Below, one piece after another: positions 49,604 through 62,429 of a stretch of 64,000 nucleotides of DNA; within the stretch, counting starts at the first letter, position 1; each line of letters starts with the position of its first letter. The stretch is from Fasciolopsis buskii (taxonomy: Eukaryota > Platyhelminthes > Trematoda > Plagiorchiida > Fasciolidae), in contig LUCM01006694.1 of NCBI GenBank assembly GCA_008360955.1, positions 138,521 to 202,520 of the forward strand. The letters are read 5' to 3'. Position numbers and translations under genes: made by a program. The notes under the pieces are model-generated. The model saw nothing but the letters and a program-made list of their open reading frames with translations. It made no database searches and was not told the DNA's origin.

Positions 49604-50858
49604 CGCATCATCTTGATTCTGCTAATTCACTTGTTGTGGTCCACGAAATTGCCCAGCGCGATGATGGACGACTACATGTGATATAGTTTCGTGCCATAAT
49701 CGGTATTGTTCATATATTTGGAAACTTTCCTTCCTCACTCATAATTCTTCACCCTATTGCTTTGCAAATGATTTCACTATTTCTCGCTCCGCGTTTCTTT
49801 TTTGAATAGACGATCCGGTGTAATCGTAAATAAAACTGGGAAACGCTGATGCAATGGTGAACTATATTGAACTGATTGAAAATTATGGTAGAATGTTGCT
49901 CAGCAGCAGCCAGTCATCACGCTACTACTACGACTGCGACTACTGCTACTAACAGAGGTAGTAGTAATATGAATACTGACTTACTGTCATTTTTTGTAAT
50001 GTTTACATCTCATGAAGGACAGCTCAGAACTAATCTTTGATTACATATTGAAATCAATTTTGGGAAACTGCTTCTTTGGTCATTGGAATTGCTTAAAATT
50101 TGACACCTGAAGGCCTCACAATCTTGATTACGGTCGGCCTAGTCAATTCACGAGCCCTTCATAAAGACAGGGACAATAATCGACCCCACCTCATGTGAAG
50201 AACATGATCATCCTAGAATGCCAAACCCTGGAGCAGTTCTTCAACGAACCCAGTTAAATAAACCCCAGAAAAGCCATCGGAGTCAAGCGGTTTATGACAG
50301 TCTACGGCTTTGATTTATTTGTGAATCTTAGTGCCAGAAGGAAGAACTGTCGAAAAGAGCGTGCGAAAGCGTGCCGGAGCCGCTCCATAAGGAGATTACA
50401 CTGGAGGCCAATCCGGCTGCACTTTCAATTGTCCAACCAAGCCTTCGAATCGCAGCTGTTGGCCGGGAATGAACGAACAGTCATTTTCGCAGATCGTTCA
50501 CTTACATGCAGTGCATTCTTGCCGGTGACCGGGATCGGATATGAATGTAGTAGTTTTGGTAGTATTCTTAGTATTTGTAGTTTTATCTGCTGTTCTGTCT
50601 GTATTTGAACTACAGCGAGTTGTACATGGACTTTCATATGGAACAGCGTGCAAAGAATTCCCACGGCGATAACATCAGTCATCTCTACTATGTGATCAGA
50701 ACACCAGATCTCACTCCGCGTATATTTGTGCGGAGTTCATGTTTTATTGCGAACCATGCTGCATTGCTCTCGCTAACAAGAGGTATGGACTGTTGTGTGT
50801 CAAGAAGAAACAGGAAATTACGAGGCTATCACAACACGACGAGTCAGGCCAAAGTTGG

Positions 50859-51254
50859 CTAAACCAGCCAGGAATACAAAGCATTCTGGACAACGACCCT
50901 ATCTCGTGGTTCTGATTGTTGATTTTCAGCCAAAGCGTTTTGGAAAATCGTTAATCTATTCGAATCAGACAGCATGTCACCATCTACTGACCACTGCATC
51001 GTGCATTTCGAACGCCCACCGAAGTGCATGGCAATTTGGTGAAGAATAACACGTGGTCGTGGTCGACAGAAGTGCTTCAGTAAGACCGGCAATTCTGTAA
51101 TGTGACTCCGACATCTGAAACTTATAGCTATGTGGTCGATTTGGGTCCATTGTTGACATGAAGAGATCGAACGCCGGATGACTTCCCGGCAATTAGAGTG
51201 TTTAATGTTCGTATTAGCGAGATATAACGGATGGTCTCTACAAAGAACTAACAA
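50859..51254 (-). pseudogene. LINE endonuclease C-terminal fragment
   Basis: A 131-codon minus-strand frame. It starts with LVLCRDHPLYLANTNIKH (the usual DHRLFLANTNFKH block), then QQWTQIDHIAISFRCRS, the signature end of the RTE-like endonuclease, then MHFGGR and a downstream piece, DGDMLSDSNRLTIFQNALAE, that follows the endonuclease in these elements. The block that should hold the Asp-His pair reads PRPRVIL, so it is inactive. No reverse transcriptase was found further along. Confidence 0.8.
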
Positions 51255-53297
51255 AAATTATTTGTCTTCTGGACGACAAAGATGAAGACCAAATAGGCCC
51301 CCATTAAGGTGAATCACTCGAGAACAGACAACTTCATATAGTATTTACGAAACATGATAACGAACGTGCTCGTTTTCTCGACAAGTCATGCAACTTAAGG
51401 TAGAAGATAATTGCGATTGGATCTGAGCTGCAATGTTTCTCACGTACGCTGAGACGATGCAAATGTTTCATCTATCTGAACGAGGTGCACTCCTGCTGGG
51501 CACATCTCCCAGTCGCGCTGCACGCAACCGACTGCCGACTTGAATCCGGTCAATTCGCTCTCTCTACACATTCTTTCTACGAACTACGCTCACTCTAGCG
51601 AGAGAAGTATTCGGCAGCTCAAACTCCCCAGACAGGTTAACGGAAGGACTGGTTTGGGGTATCAGTTGAACAATAGGACTGAAATTCCTAATGCTATTCT
51701 GCCGGATAAAACCGGTTGTTGTTAGTCGGGATAGCTAATGTAGGAGTTAAATATTTCTTGTTTTTTCCCATGCGCTTCAGTGTTTACATAATAGGCGTAG
51801 CCAAAGGATAGCATTAGTCAACAAAATTGGATTTGATTTCATTTCGGTTGCTATTCAGAGATAGACGCTAGACAAATAGCACAGAATTTCCATCATGGTA
51901 TCGCGGATCCCAAATCACCTTGTCATTCAGGCTTTATAGACAGAATGTTTGCCAAATAAGCACATTTCATGATGCTTTGATGTCCCTCAAGTTGTACGGA
52001 GTTTTTATGTATTTGGTCCATATAAGTCATTATTCCGGAGGGACGTGAGCAAATAGAATTTAGTGAGCTAATCGTCACCTGAAAGGTTTGGGTCTGAGAA
52101 ACCAAACCATGAAGGGTGGTCGATCGCGAAATGCCCGAAAATCAAACACCTACGACCATCAAACTGCTATGTGCTAACAAACTACGACTAGCTGACATTC
52201 GAATTCCCAATACAGAATGGAAGGGGTACTAGACGTTTCGGTATCAGGAGTTCCACATACCCATCAGTTGATTAATTCTGTACTAGTTACAACTTTTGCG
52301 CATAACAACAACTCGAACGTTCTTTTTGTTTTTCTGGGTGTGAATTTAATTATTTGCACGAAGCACGGCTAATGTGACCGGTTGTCCCCAATCTTGTGAC
52401 CCGAATATGGTGCTGTAATAATAATATTGTTATCGAATGGGCCAAATTTCGGGATAAAAAAACAATAGGCTATTCCACTCGTTTCAGGTGACAACGTGAA
52501 TGTCTTCACTTTTCCTGTTCACCGGGACCTCGTTTGTTGGGTTTAAGACGAGTACACATGAGTAAACGCAACCACATTCGCCTATAGGTTCTTGCGCTGA
52601 TCGACGCAGTTACCGCCGGAATGGGTGAACAAAATGACTGCTTGGGTGGTCTTTGGGACAGGTAACAACAAATCTCCAAGAATGGATCGACTAAAGGTAA
52701 AATTGGCTTTGTTCCGAACCGATGTAGGATGGCGAAGCAGAGAAACAGAGAGACAGGGGGGTAGAAGGAAATGTCGGCTTTACAGCTACCTTTCCAAGTT
52801 CGAAGAGTTTGCTGGGCACCACAAAAGATGTTGTGTACAGATAATTGTACACGAGCAGAACCAGTATAGCAATCTGTAAGCTAATTTGACAAAGAACTAA
52901 TGTGCAAGTTGCATTAATAGACCCAAATTCTCGTTAGAGTTGAGATAAGCAATTCATGAAATTACCATTACTAACAAGTCATCGCGTATAAACGGTGCTG
53001 TGAAATTTGTGCTATAGGTTCCCCGTTGGGTATAAACATACAAAACACTAATTGGTAAGCTGCCAACGCCAGATATTACACTGTCCCGGTCCAACATTCG
53101 CACTGGTTCGTTGCAAAAATGTGAAAAACAAATTCAGGTAGCCTAAATTTGTGAATCATGTTTTGACTGGCCAATCTTCAGTACTGGTTTGCTTTCCATT
53201 CCTCTGTGTGCGGGATTCGATGTGGGATTTAGTGGAAACCCCTCGTGTGAAGATCGTGCAAACTACCGTGGTGACCCCAGAGAGCTACTAATCACCA

Positions 53298-53346
53298 CAT
53301 ATATGTATATATATATATACATATATATATAGAGAGAGAGAGAGAG
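53298..53346. repeat. Compound (AT)n/(GA)n microsatellite
   Basis: catatatgtatatatatata, then catatatatatata, then a run of about seven GA units. Confidence 0.95.
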
Positions 53347-56046
53347 GAGATTCATGGGATCCCACCAAGAGTGCTCTGACGTAGGCTTCGTGCTTTATTT
53401 CATAGTGTTTACGCGATTTGTTGTCAGTCGCACATGAAAATGAATCAGTCTTTCTGAGTACAAAAATAACGCCTCGCAAAACCACATAAACAAAAGTAAC
53501 TTTTGACATGACAGGTTTTTTGTCATAGTAGCTTGTGCTCTAGTGTATTTTTCTAAAGCTTCCACGCAGAACATATGAAGCAAGTTCACATTTCCAACGA
53601 TGATTTTGTGAGACGACTTTGCTTGTATACCGTGTAATTCGCAGTTTCGTCAGTCGATGAATCCTAGTGGTGCTCCCAAGTTCCAATGTCTACGACGGTC
53701 TTATGGTAACTTCGCCTGAAATAAAAGTTTAACAGCACAGAATAGTCAATGATGCTGAGAAAACATTTGTCGAAAATTCGCAATGTCAGTTGAAACTTCC
53801 ATGCTCGAGGGGATTCCACGCACGACCAAGAACTGTTAGAGAAAACACGAGATCTACGTGAGATAAGATCAAAATGATGACCGCCTGATTTCTTTGATCT
53901 CGACTCGGTTGAAGACATACGGGACTGTTTGAAACGATAAAGCATGTTGATGGCGAACGAACCAATTCTTCAGGATTTGGAAAACGCTTTCATAATAGAT
54001 TTGGATAAAGTATGCGTAAAAAATTCATTCACAAACTGGTTGACCATGTACTGGGATCATTCAACAGTGTTCCTGTTACCGTCCTCCATAAAGGGATTTA
54101 AAAATCAACGAGCTTCTCTGAACACGGTATGAATAGTGTTCACCTGACGTGACGGTTCGTATAGTCGTCACACGAATGGGTACGTTGGCAGTTACCACCG
54201 ATCTCAAGCAACTTGGGGAGGGGGGGGTAATTTTGGTATTTTGTGTACGTAACTCATGTGACTGTTAGTATGCATAATTGGCATTCGCAAAAAATGGGTT
54301 TTCCTCACCAACGTGTTGATTGCTGACGTTGCTATGTGAAAACATCTGGAGAGGTTTTATAGGCACTTTTGTGTTTCTTTTAGAACCGGTTTACTTCTGA
54401 ACCTCTGCGGTTCACTGTCCTCATTCCAAAAACCAGCTATCTATGAAGAAGAAACTATCCACTTGAAATACACAGAACGAAAAGGTCAGATATAATCCGA
54501 AAGCGAGTAAGTATACCAGCGCGAATCGATACATGCAGTGGCATTCTGGGAGATGCACAGTAAAATGGTTAGGCTAGGCAATGACCTTGACAGGTGCACA
54601 ATATCGGCTATGAGCAGCAAATCGGTCGTAAATTACAACCGATGGAAAATCCATATACACTACAAAGATCGTAACATAGACACATCAAACTGGGAACACA
54701 CGAGTGATCAGTCGGTTTTACACCTTTTCATTGATTAACAACTGAGCGTTACACAACTAGTACGAGTAAAGTCTTTTTTTCATTCTATCGTGGAATTCGA
54801 TAGTAGCAACTTGCTTTGACAAGGCCACTTGGACAGATCGTCAACTGGAAAAAGAGACACAGCAAGCAATGATAGTGGTCTCCGGAACAATTCTATTCAA
54901 CAATATTGGCCCTCGTTTTTAACTAAAAACCACAGATGGTTTTTTACCTGGATGTCGGCGATTTTTCTTTGGAATATTTTTAATGGAAAATGTTGGTGCC
55001 ACCATATCTTTTTCGGTAATTTGTACGCAGCCGAACTCCTATAACTGAAACATCCTAAATCCATTGTGGAATAATCCATGGTCTTCCGACAAACTCCAAG
55101 CCGAGGACAATATTATTAGAAATAATATTAATACTAGGCAAACTGGTAAGGAGTAGAGAATAATCCCCCAACGTAGTCTCTCTCTTTTGTCTCGTGCTTT
55201 CTTCAAACTATTAAAGCACACCATTTTCGGGAATGCAATTCCACCCAACCTAGGGTTGTCAAGTGGAGTGACTGACCGGCGTTGGGAGAAATCGAACGAA
55301 CAACCGTCAAGTTGAAATGCCGTTTGATCACGGCCAGCATAGAATTATTGGCTTATCTGTAAAATTGCGGAAGTCTTTTGTTTTACTCTCGTTCTTCTCC
55401 GTACTGTCTCCCTCTCCCTTTGGCTGTATCTCCAATTTGTAGCCGCAACATGACGAATGGTATATAAATGTTTTGTTGCATTTCCAATCCAATATGGCCA
55501 ACGGTATTCACTACTATCGTTCGTACTTAACTTTGTGGTGGCGTTTTATGGTCATTCAAACTCAAGTCCGATGTCGGATATATAGTATGAACCAGTTCTA
55601 AAAATATCTGATTCCAATAAACCTAGACAGCACATTGTGTCGTGATTAACCAATAGTTGTTTTCCAATGAGTACGACTCTATCATTCATTGGTTATAACA
55701 GAAGTGAAGCTTAGCCAACCTGTGAATGGATCGTTGTGAATGAATAATTTCGTAGGTTACTGCCTCATTCTGATTGGCCACAGCAAAAACAGTAGTGGCA
55801 CGCGAACATCCGCGTAGATGCACTCGGTGAGCGGGTGAGGGAGAGTCAGAGAAAGACAAACCAGCCGCAGTCGGGACGACACAAGTGTGACACAAATTTT
55901 GTCCGCATTTTGTGGTTCGTGACTTTGAAAAACCGTCCATTCCTTTTTCGACCAATTTGGATCTATGATCGTTCGCGTGACTTTTCTGGCACTGCTAAAA
56001 CTCATCGCACAGTAATGCCTTTCGTTTGTACCGTACCCTTGCACAG

Positions 56047-57208
56047 CACCGTTCAAACACGACACTCCGCGCATCAGCCCCATCCCAATCATCTGCATCA
56101 TCATTATCACAGCATCAACAACAACAACAACAACAACAACAACAACGACAGTCAACCGCAGCCACCGCTGCCAACCGCCGATCATCGTGTTCGGAATGCG
56201 GAAGAGTCGCATCAACCTAATAGCCGATCATCATCAACGCCATCGTCTGCGGATCCCACGCGTTTCTGTCTAGCACCAACACCAACATCACCACCACCAC
56301 CACACCCACCCCCTAAACCGACAACTGCGATGGAATCGAAAATGGCTACAACACCCACCCGGTCAGTCGCATGGCCACCGCGACTCACACCGCTGCCTGA
56401 CTTTACGGCCTCTCAACCATTTTGGCCAAGTCAAAAAGCACGAGCCGAACGAAAGCACTCGGTTTATGTGAACGCCGCCATCTATCCGCTTCGGGAGCAA
56501 CCTCAAACTCCGAACGGCTCAGGAGATCGGACCCAATCCGGGGGAGGCAACACATGTCGTACTCCGCCAAATTCTTGGACTCATCTCTTACCGTACAGGA
56601 CCTCGACTGTGCCACAGAATTTATCAGAACGATTAAAAAAATCAGAAACTTTGCCCAATGATGTATGGGTTCATACGCAACGCCAGAACCCTAGTAATGA
56701 GCAAAATTTACAAACAGCCATACCGTCCGCTTCTGCACACGATACTGGCATGGATCAATCTAACAGACCAAACGGTTCGGCCGGAATCCCGACCGGGTTG
56801 AAATCTCCTCCACCCCGACCCCCGGTACGAACAAGCTCGCAACAACTGACTGGCCGAGGATCCAGCGCAGTTGAACCACGTGCTCCTCGACCTATACCTA
56901 CGGTAGATCCAATTAGCAAAACCTCATCATCAACACTGTCGCCGACACAAATAAGACAATCCACAGATCCCCAACTGTCGGGTTTATTATCAAGCGAAAA
57001 AAGTACTCTAGAAGATAGTCCAATTTTGTGCCGTTATTCACAACTATATTCCTTGTCAATAAAACCGGAGCCGAGTGAACGAGCAAGATATCACTCCAAA
57101 CCTTTGGCCAATCATTCAGACAGCCCCGTGTTGTCCAGACCGAATATGGCAACACGAGTGGAATCACAAATGCATAAACTTCGAATTCGTACAGAAGATC
57201 TCGGGTGA
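56047..57208 (+). CDS. Large gene, exon D: long low-complexity C-terminal exon
   Basis: 386 codons and TGA, the longest open frame in the window. The pyrimidine-rich acceptor (AG at 56045-56046) gives phase 2, matching exon B; joining makes an Asn codon. An upstream AG at 56011-56012 gives phase 1 and is weaker. Order of features: a His-rich stretch (HPNHLHHHYH), ten Asn from an AAC repeat, a Pro-rich block (PTPTSPPPPHPPP), a more ordered-looking core with FWPSQKARAERKHSVYVNAA, a second Pro block (LKSPPPRPPVR, SH3-ligand-like), Ser-rich tail, and a basic end MHKLRIRTEDLG. No catalytic or membrane domain is visible. A scaffold or regulatory role is plausible but not shown. GTGAAT at 57205 could be a donor, so the stop is not certain. 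Confidence 0.75.
56114..56146 (+). repeat. (CAA/AAC)n repeat encoding poly-Asn
   Basis: In-frame triplet repeat inside exon D giving ten Asn. Other frames give poly-Gln or, on the minus strand, poly-Val. Confidence 0.95.
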
Positions 57209-57263
57209 ATGACAGTAACTCATCTGATTGAGCAACTGACAGACACGAGCACAAACACGCAAA

Positions 57264-57301
<38 letters not shown>

Positions 57302-58642
57302 AATTGCGACGTGCAGTGTAACCGTTTGTTGTCCTCTAGACCGCAGTCTCCCTGACTCAGTTTTGGGACCCGTGGCTTTCCGTTGCTCGCTCACTAGGCT
57401 CACGCAATTCCTCTGTGGACGTATCCGACAGAATTGGACGGAGATTGGTGAGTTTCACCATCAGTTCGTTTCATTCCCTTGACTTTATTTGTTGACGCTA
57501 GAGAGGAAAGTTAATTGTTCCACTGGATAAATTGAAGTTCTCTTTGTTCTTCTGACCTTTCGATCGATCAGTTTTTCATCTGTCCTCACTAAAGGATTGT
57601 GGCAACCTGGGCCTTGTTGTTAAAGTGTCGGCTACCACAACAACCACTTCTTTTGGTCCCAATCTACTGCACTGCCGTGGAAACCCTGGAAATTTGTTTC
57701 ACTCACCTACCTCCAACAAAATGTTTTCACTTGTTCATCAACCCGACCGTCTATTTTGTTCTTTGAAGCAACAACGACAACGAGAGTAGAGAAAACAACT
57801 GCATCTCCAGTAAAGTGACCTGATGAAAACGTGGAACAAACTGACTCCACCATGAACACTGTACTGACCACACCCGCCAACAACAAACTGCCTATTTAGC
57901 GCCATATAACATGTCCATTATGTGGTCGTCAAAAACATCGGCTGTGCATATTCTTCCTCTTCCTTTCACTTAATGATCCACATGTTCTCTCTCCTTGCCT
58001 GTGCAAGCGCTATGAAAACCAGACGTAAACGAGAATGCACATCCACACAAGTTTCTTCCGGGGTCCGGCTGGATCTGAATTGTAGGCAGTGCTCAATTCG
58101 ATTGGAATCCAATAATCGACTTTGATTCATCTATTTTCTACCTTTTTTCAAGCCAGCTTTGATTTTCGTCATCCCTCCCCTCGCTCCCAATCCCTTGTTT
58201 TAGTCGTTTTCTGTCCCAGTATTTTTGGCTTGACTGATTCTTGTCTAACAATAGCCCCTTGCCAGTTTATTCGCAAGCACACACACGCATCGATAGCACT
58301 ACTCACTCGTATCGGCGCTTTCATAATCCTCATCTGCACTCCTGTTCAGCTGTCATACGCATCCCGTCATCCGGATCACGAATATCATCCAAATCCTCAT
58401 CCTCATCATTGCTATCACTATTATCATCATCATCATGGAGCGCGTATGCGCCTGAGCATTATCATCTCTTTGATCAGTGTTGATGTGGTTCAGGTCAGCT
58501 TATGAATCAGTTTACTTTACGCCGTGAATTTTCTCGTTTTCTTCCTGTGATGGATTTGGTCAGTTGAAAACCTAGGTCTATAACATCTCGAGGTAAGAAA
58601 GAAAGACTAAGATCTCGTTTCTATTCCACGGGCCCAAATAAA
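57209..58642 (+). other. Inferred 3' UTR of the large gene with poly-A signal
   Basis: Follows the stop of exon D. The first AATAAA that I find is at 58637-58642. It contains a (CA)n repeat (57267-57295) and a pyrimidine-rich part with cat triplets near 58390-58436. A 127-codon frame at 58122-58505 lacks coding-like composition. Confidence 0.35.
57267..57295. repeat. (CA)n microsatellite
   Basis: About 14 CA units in the presumed 3' UTR. Confidence 0.97.
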
Positions 58643-58732
58643 GCCGGAGTGCACTAAACCATTCCAGTTCAATGTGCTTGCAATTGTATACGCCCTCGTA
58701 GCCCGATTCTCACGATCGATCGTGCGGGAAAC

Positions 58733-58790
58733 AACTAACCAGCCAACCAACCAACCAGCCAAACAAACAAATAAACAAACAAACAAACAA
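58733..58790. repeat. (CAAC)n/(CAAA)n tetranucleotide repeat
   Basis: caaccaaccaaccagcc turning into caaacaaacaaac. Confidence 0.95.
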
Positions 58791-61600
58791 GTGGATGAAT
58801 GTATTGATGACTGAGTTCATCGTTTCAACTGTCCGAATAACCAATCAATACTGACGAAAATGATGTTTTCCCCGTATGTTCACATTCATGCCAATAAGTA
58901 GCACCGAGTATGGATTACAAAAAAACTAGGCGGAAGGACAGTTGACAGTCCTCGGTGTCCAGACTTGTTCTCTGAATTCTATCTATATACGTGTTTGTGC
59001 GTGTATGAAATTAATCAAGATGCGGGATTTTTGCATATGTAAATGCCATGTTCCGGAGTGGTGGGTGAACTAGAAGTGTCGCGTTGTTTTTTAACGAGTT
59101 TGTTCTGGACACAACCATGGATCCGAGAGACGACTACTTAATTCGAAAATTAAGTGAATACAATTTTGTCAACATTTAGAATTTCCCACTTCGTCAGACC
59201 CACTAGCCCGTTTCGAATCACTTAGACTGGTCCGAATAGTTCGGTTTCACTCACCCTGAGGGATTTAGTTCAACGTGGTGAGAACACACGGTTGTTACTA
59301 TTCCAACTTTCGTGTGTATATTCGACTAGTCATACCGTCTAGGCGTACTGATTCACCAGACCAGGTGAACGAGAACAGTCAGTTTGGGAACACGGCATCT
59401 GTCACAAGTTGCACGGATAGGTACAAACTCGGACAACTTTTTTGGATAAGAAATCTTATGGTTATCTGTAACCAGTATTGTCCGTTGCGATACCCGTTCT
59501 AAGAAGAAAAAAAACAGTGAGACATCGATCTTCTCTATCGTTGTATTAGCAGGCGTTTCTGGAAATAGTCTCTGATCAATGAAATTTTCAGAGTAAGACA
59601 TTCTTGTCCTACTCCAACATGCGGAAAACGGGATTTCGGTGTCTAGCGTGCAAAGTCCATGCAATTTTCCATCCGACTATTACCCGGGCGATGGGCTAGG
59701 CTTCGTTTTGATTTGAGCGATCCGAAATAATGGTAATAAATTTACTGACCATTCCATATGGGTTTTCATCGCTCCATCAGTCGACAGTCTAGGCAAACAT
59801 CTAAATAGGCTATCCTGTTACTATCCTCGTTCAAAGTGTGCCATGGACATTTCAGTTAGCAATGTCGAGCGTATGTAGTGTTGAAGATATGACACGGATT
59901 ACAACATGTGATACAAAATGTCATCAAAAATCTCCCATAGTACACTTGCTGTCCAATCGACCCACTGGCATGGATAAAACTAGCCGCGAAATGCCTCACT
60001 CGTTTTACTATCTCGTTTATCTCGGATTCTTCTAGCTCTTTTTTTGCTGTCCGGACTGGTTCAACTTGGCATAATTTTGCCCCACGTTATTGCGAAGATT
60101 CGTCTTCTTACGGTCTCTTGGAAACGGGGATTTCTGACCTTATAAACCGTTTGCTGTCGTCAACTCATTACAATTTGGGACAAAAATCTGTGCAAACGAT
60201 TGTGTGATTAGTTGCCTGATACGGGCTCCATACTGTTCTCACGCATGCCACTCGCGGGGACTGTAGATTTGTTTCCGGTTTTTTTACTCGAGATGCTACA
60301 GACCGGGAAATTGGAACGTTGGGAAGTATGGGAATGAAATTTTGGCGAGAAGTGCGTGGGATATGAAAGTACCGTGTGTGCAAGCACTTCACATGCGCAT
60401 AGATTTGGACCACTCAATTTGATAGACCAATCAACCAATAGTCTGTGGCATGCACAATGAATCTACGGCTGTCCCCAGTTGAAGGGTTCAAATATTTGAT
60501 CTTAACGAAACTATCCAATAGTGAGGACAGTTCGAATTCTAGAGGAAGACTAAGGAAAAAATGGAGGGGATTTTATCCTGAGTGACAGTCCTTACCGGTT
60601 ATTTTACGCCAGTGGGAATGCATGGTTGTAATGTCAAAGGTTGATGGGCAACAATTTTTCAATAGTTGATTAAGTCGACCCCCCCCCGTCCAGTGGTATC
60701 TTGTTAACAAAGACGAGCCAGGCAAATAAAATGACAAAATTTGGAAACCTTTGGATAAACTGTGATGGGAACCAGCTCGAACATTGGTATCGCAGTAGAC
60801 GAAAGGTAAATCAGCCTACTTGAATGAATGACATGCAATACAAGTTGATAAGTCATCGATGTTTTTTGATGAACAAATAACGGGATAACTCTCGTGAATT
60901 GGTAACCAATAATTTTGACCTTCTGTCCAATTGCGTCTAATTCCATCGTAACAGAACACTAGGAGGTACCGGTGAACAGAGTCGACTGCCAGCGAAAAGC
61001 CTTGTTAAACAAAACGCATAAATTTTACCGATACACCTAGAGATTTTCACACTTGATAAAAAAGCCTAGTATGAAAAACATGATTGTATGTGGCCTCACA
61101 CAAAGGTTTGAGTAAATTTTTTTTTAAAAAGGATGCTTCGATTGTCACGAGCATCGGTGAAAGTGCAGCCAAATTTTCCGGCTCATCCCGTGGCATTGAT
61201 GACAATCAATTGCGGGTTGACTAGGAAGTTGAAAAGCGTTACCCGGTGCGAGTGCATTGGGGCAAAATCGTCCAAATACATCCGGTTGCGTCAGTTTCAG
61301 ACCAGAAGGCAACTGGCGCTTCGAGGTGACGTATTTTCGGCTTAGACGGTAAGAATGCAAGATTTCAGAATCGAAAAGATGGTCACGGGAAAAAATACGA
61401 TTTATAAAGTCATTATAAAGGCTTTAATTGCGAAGAAATTTATCTTCAATATATCCCCCCGACATTTTCATATACAATATTGGGAAACCCGGTTGAAAGT
61501 GTATGGCTGTCGCTTGTAGCTGATGAATAAGTGTGACAAATTCGGTAGTTTGACAACCAACTGCAGTTTCTTGGTCCTACTGGTAAGTGTGAAAGGATGC
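58791..61600. other. Anonymous stretch
   Basis: No supported gene. A short run of C lies at about 60680-60687. A minus-strand frame at 61560-61440 ending GGYIEDKFLRN vaguely recalls the end of mariner transposases, but no upstream domain or terminal repeats were found. Confidence 0.4.
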
Positions 61601-61605
61601 GCGTG

Positions 61606-61974
61606 TCAGAATGTGTGAACGAATAAATTCAGACACAGGCGCGCGAATAAATTGAGATAAACCTGAAAATTGTTGGGTAGAGACTAAGTGTGTGTCACGA
61701 ATCATCACGTTTATTCTTCTGCCAAAGGCTCACTATTGTTACTTACATAGCTCTGGTTTCGACAATCTAATTGCTTCGGGTCACCGGTCATGATAGACTT
61801 TTTGTATAATCTTTTGGTGTTAATTCTGGATGTTGCTGGGACCGAATTGTGAGCTGTCACCCGATCATTTTGGTGTCCGCTGTTGACCAGGTGCTGCAGG
61901 ATTGCGCTGTTTATCATCGTTACAGTGGCCCTGCGGACAGAAGCCGGAAACTTGAAAGCGTCAATCTGAGTCAT
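61606..61974 (-). CDS. Possible two-exon small gene
   Basis: Exon 1, 61974-61747, opens at an ATG and gives 76 codons (MTQIDAFKFPASVRRATVTM, then SAILQHLVNSGHQNDRV and MTGDPKQLDCRNQSY), ending at a perfect GTAAGT donor. An 84-base intron ends in a strong acceptor (cccaacaattttcag), and exon 2 (61662-61606) continues in phase for 18 codons to TGA, ending LCLNLFVHTF. Total 94 residues, no Glu, one known weakness being an equally open + strand frame over the same bases (61849-62199). Not recognised. Confidence 0.25.
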
Positions 61975-62429
61975 AACATCGTGCCCCGAAAAAAGATAAT
62001 GACAGGCAAACTATTGGGATACTTACCAGTGGTTATTTTAGTTCTTCCAAGAAATGCAAACAATTTTATGAATAAAAGAAGCAGTTTGTTCACCAAATTC
62101 CGTGATCAGCGTAACGCAGTGATCTTTAGGAGGTCGACTGAAAGCCCAGTGTCATCCGCATCCGCAACACGTCTAGTTGGTTTTACTCCTACCACATGAT
62201 GATCCATGGTCTTGCCGTAAGTACTGGTTATTCCGAAACCCTTAGGAGTTGGCTAGTGAACATTATTTGGGTGTGCTTTAATTTGAACTTTTTCTCTATA
62301 AAAAGCTTATTAAATTTACGAGTTCCTTCGGAATTTGGCCGAAAGACACATTCTATCTTACTAGGGATAACGGCGCTTGGAAATGGGTTTTTGATAGTCA
62401 AAAATCGAGCTGACTGTCTGTGTCACTAG

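Larger units (their letters stand above)
33981..56046 (+). other. Inferred 22 kb intron of the large gene
   Basis: Inferred from phase matching of exon B and exon D. It contains a possible alternative last exon at 47693, a third LINE fragment on the minus strand, anonymous repeat family 1 copy 2, and many microsatellites. A further exon candidate is at 34875-35029. Confidence 0.4.

Noticed and set aside
50425..50682. 85-codon minus-strand frame with a GTAAGT inside
   Set aside because: No convincing acceptor, and it lies beside a LINE fossil; no family wording was recognised.
55757..56215. 152-codon minus-strand frame with a poly-Val run
   Set aside because: Mirror image of the AAC repeat and flank of exon D; the run comes from the repeat, not from a gene.
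56047..57208. Several shorter frames inside exon D on both strands
   Set aside because: Shadows of the 386-codon frame, without splice or start context.
58122..58505. 127-codon + strand frame ending in a His/Tyr-rich run
   Set aside because: Low-complexity pyrimidine-rich DNA in the presumed 3' UTR; no coding signature.
61430..61560. Mariner transposase end on the minus strand
   Set aside because: Only a faint resemblance (GGYIED); no DDE residues, no terminal repeats.
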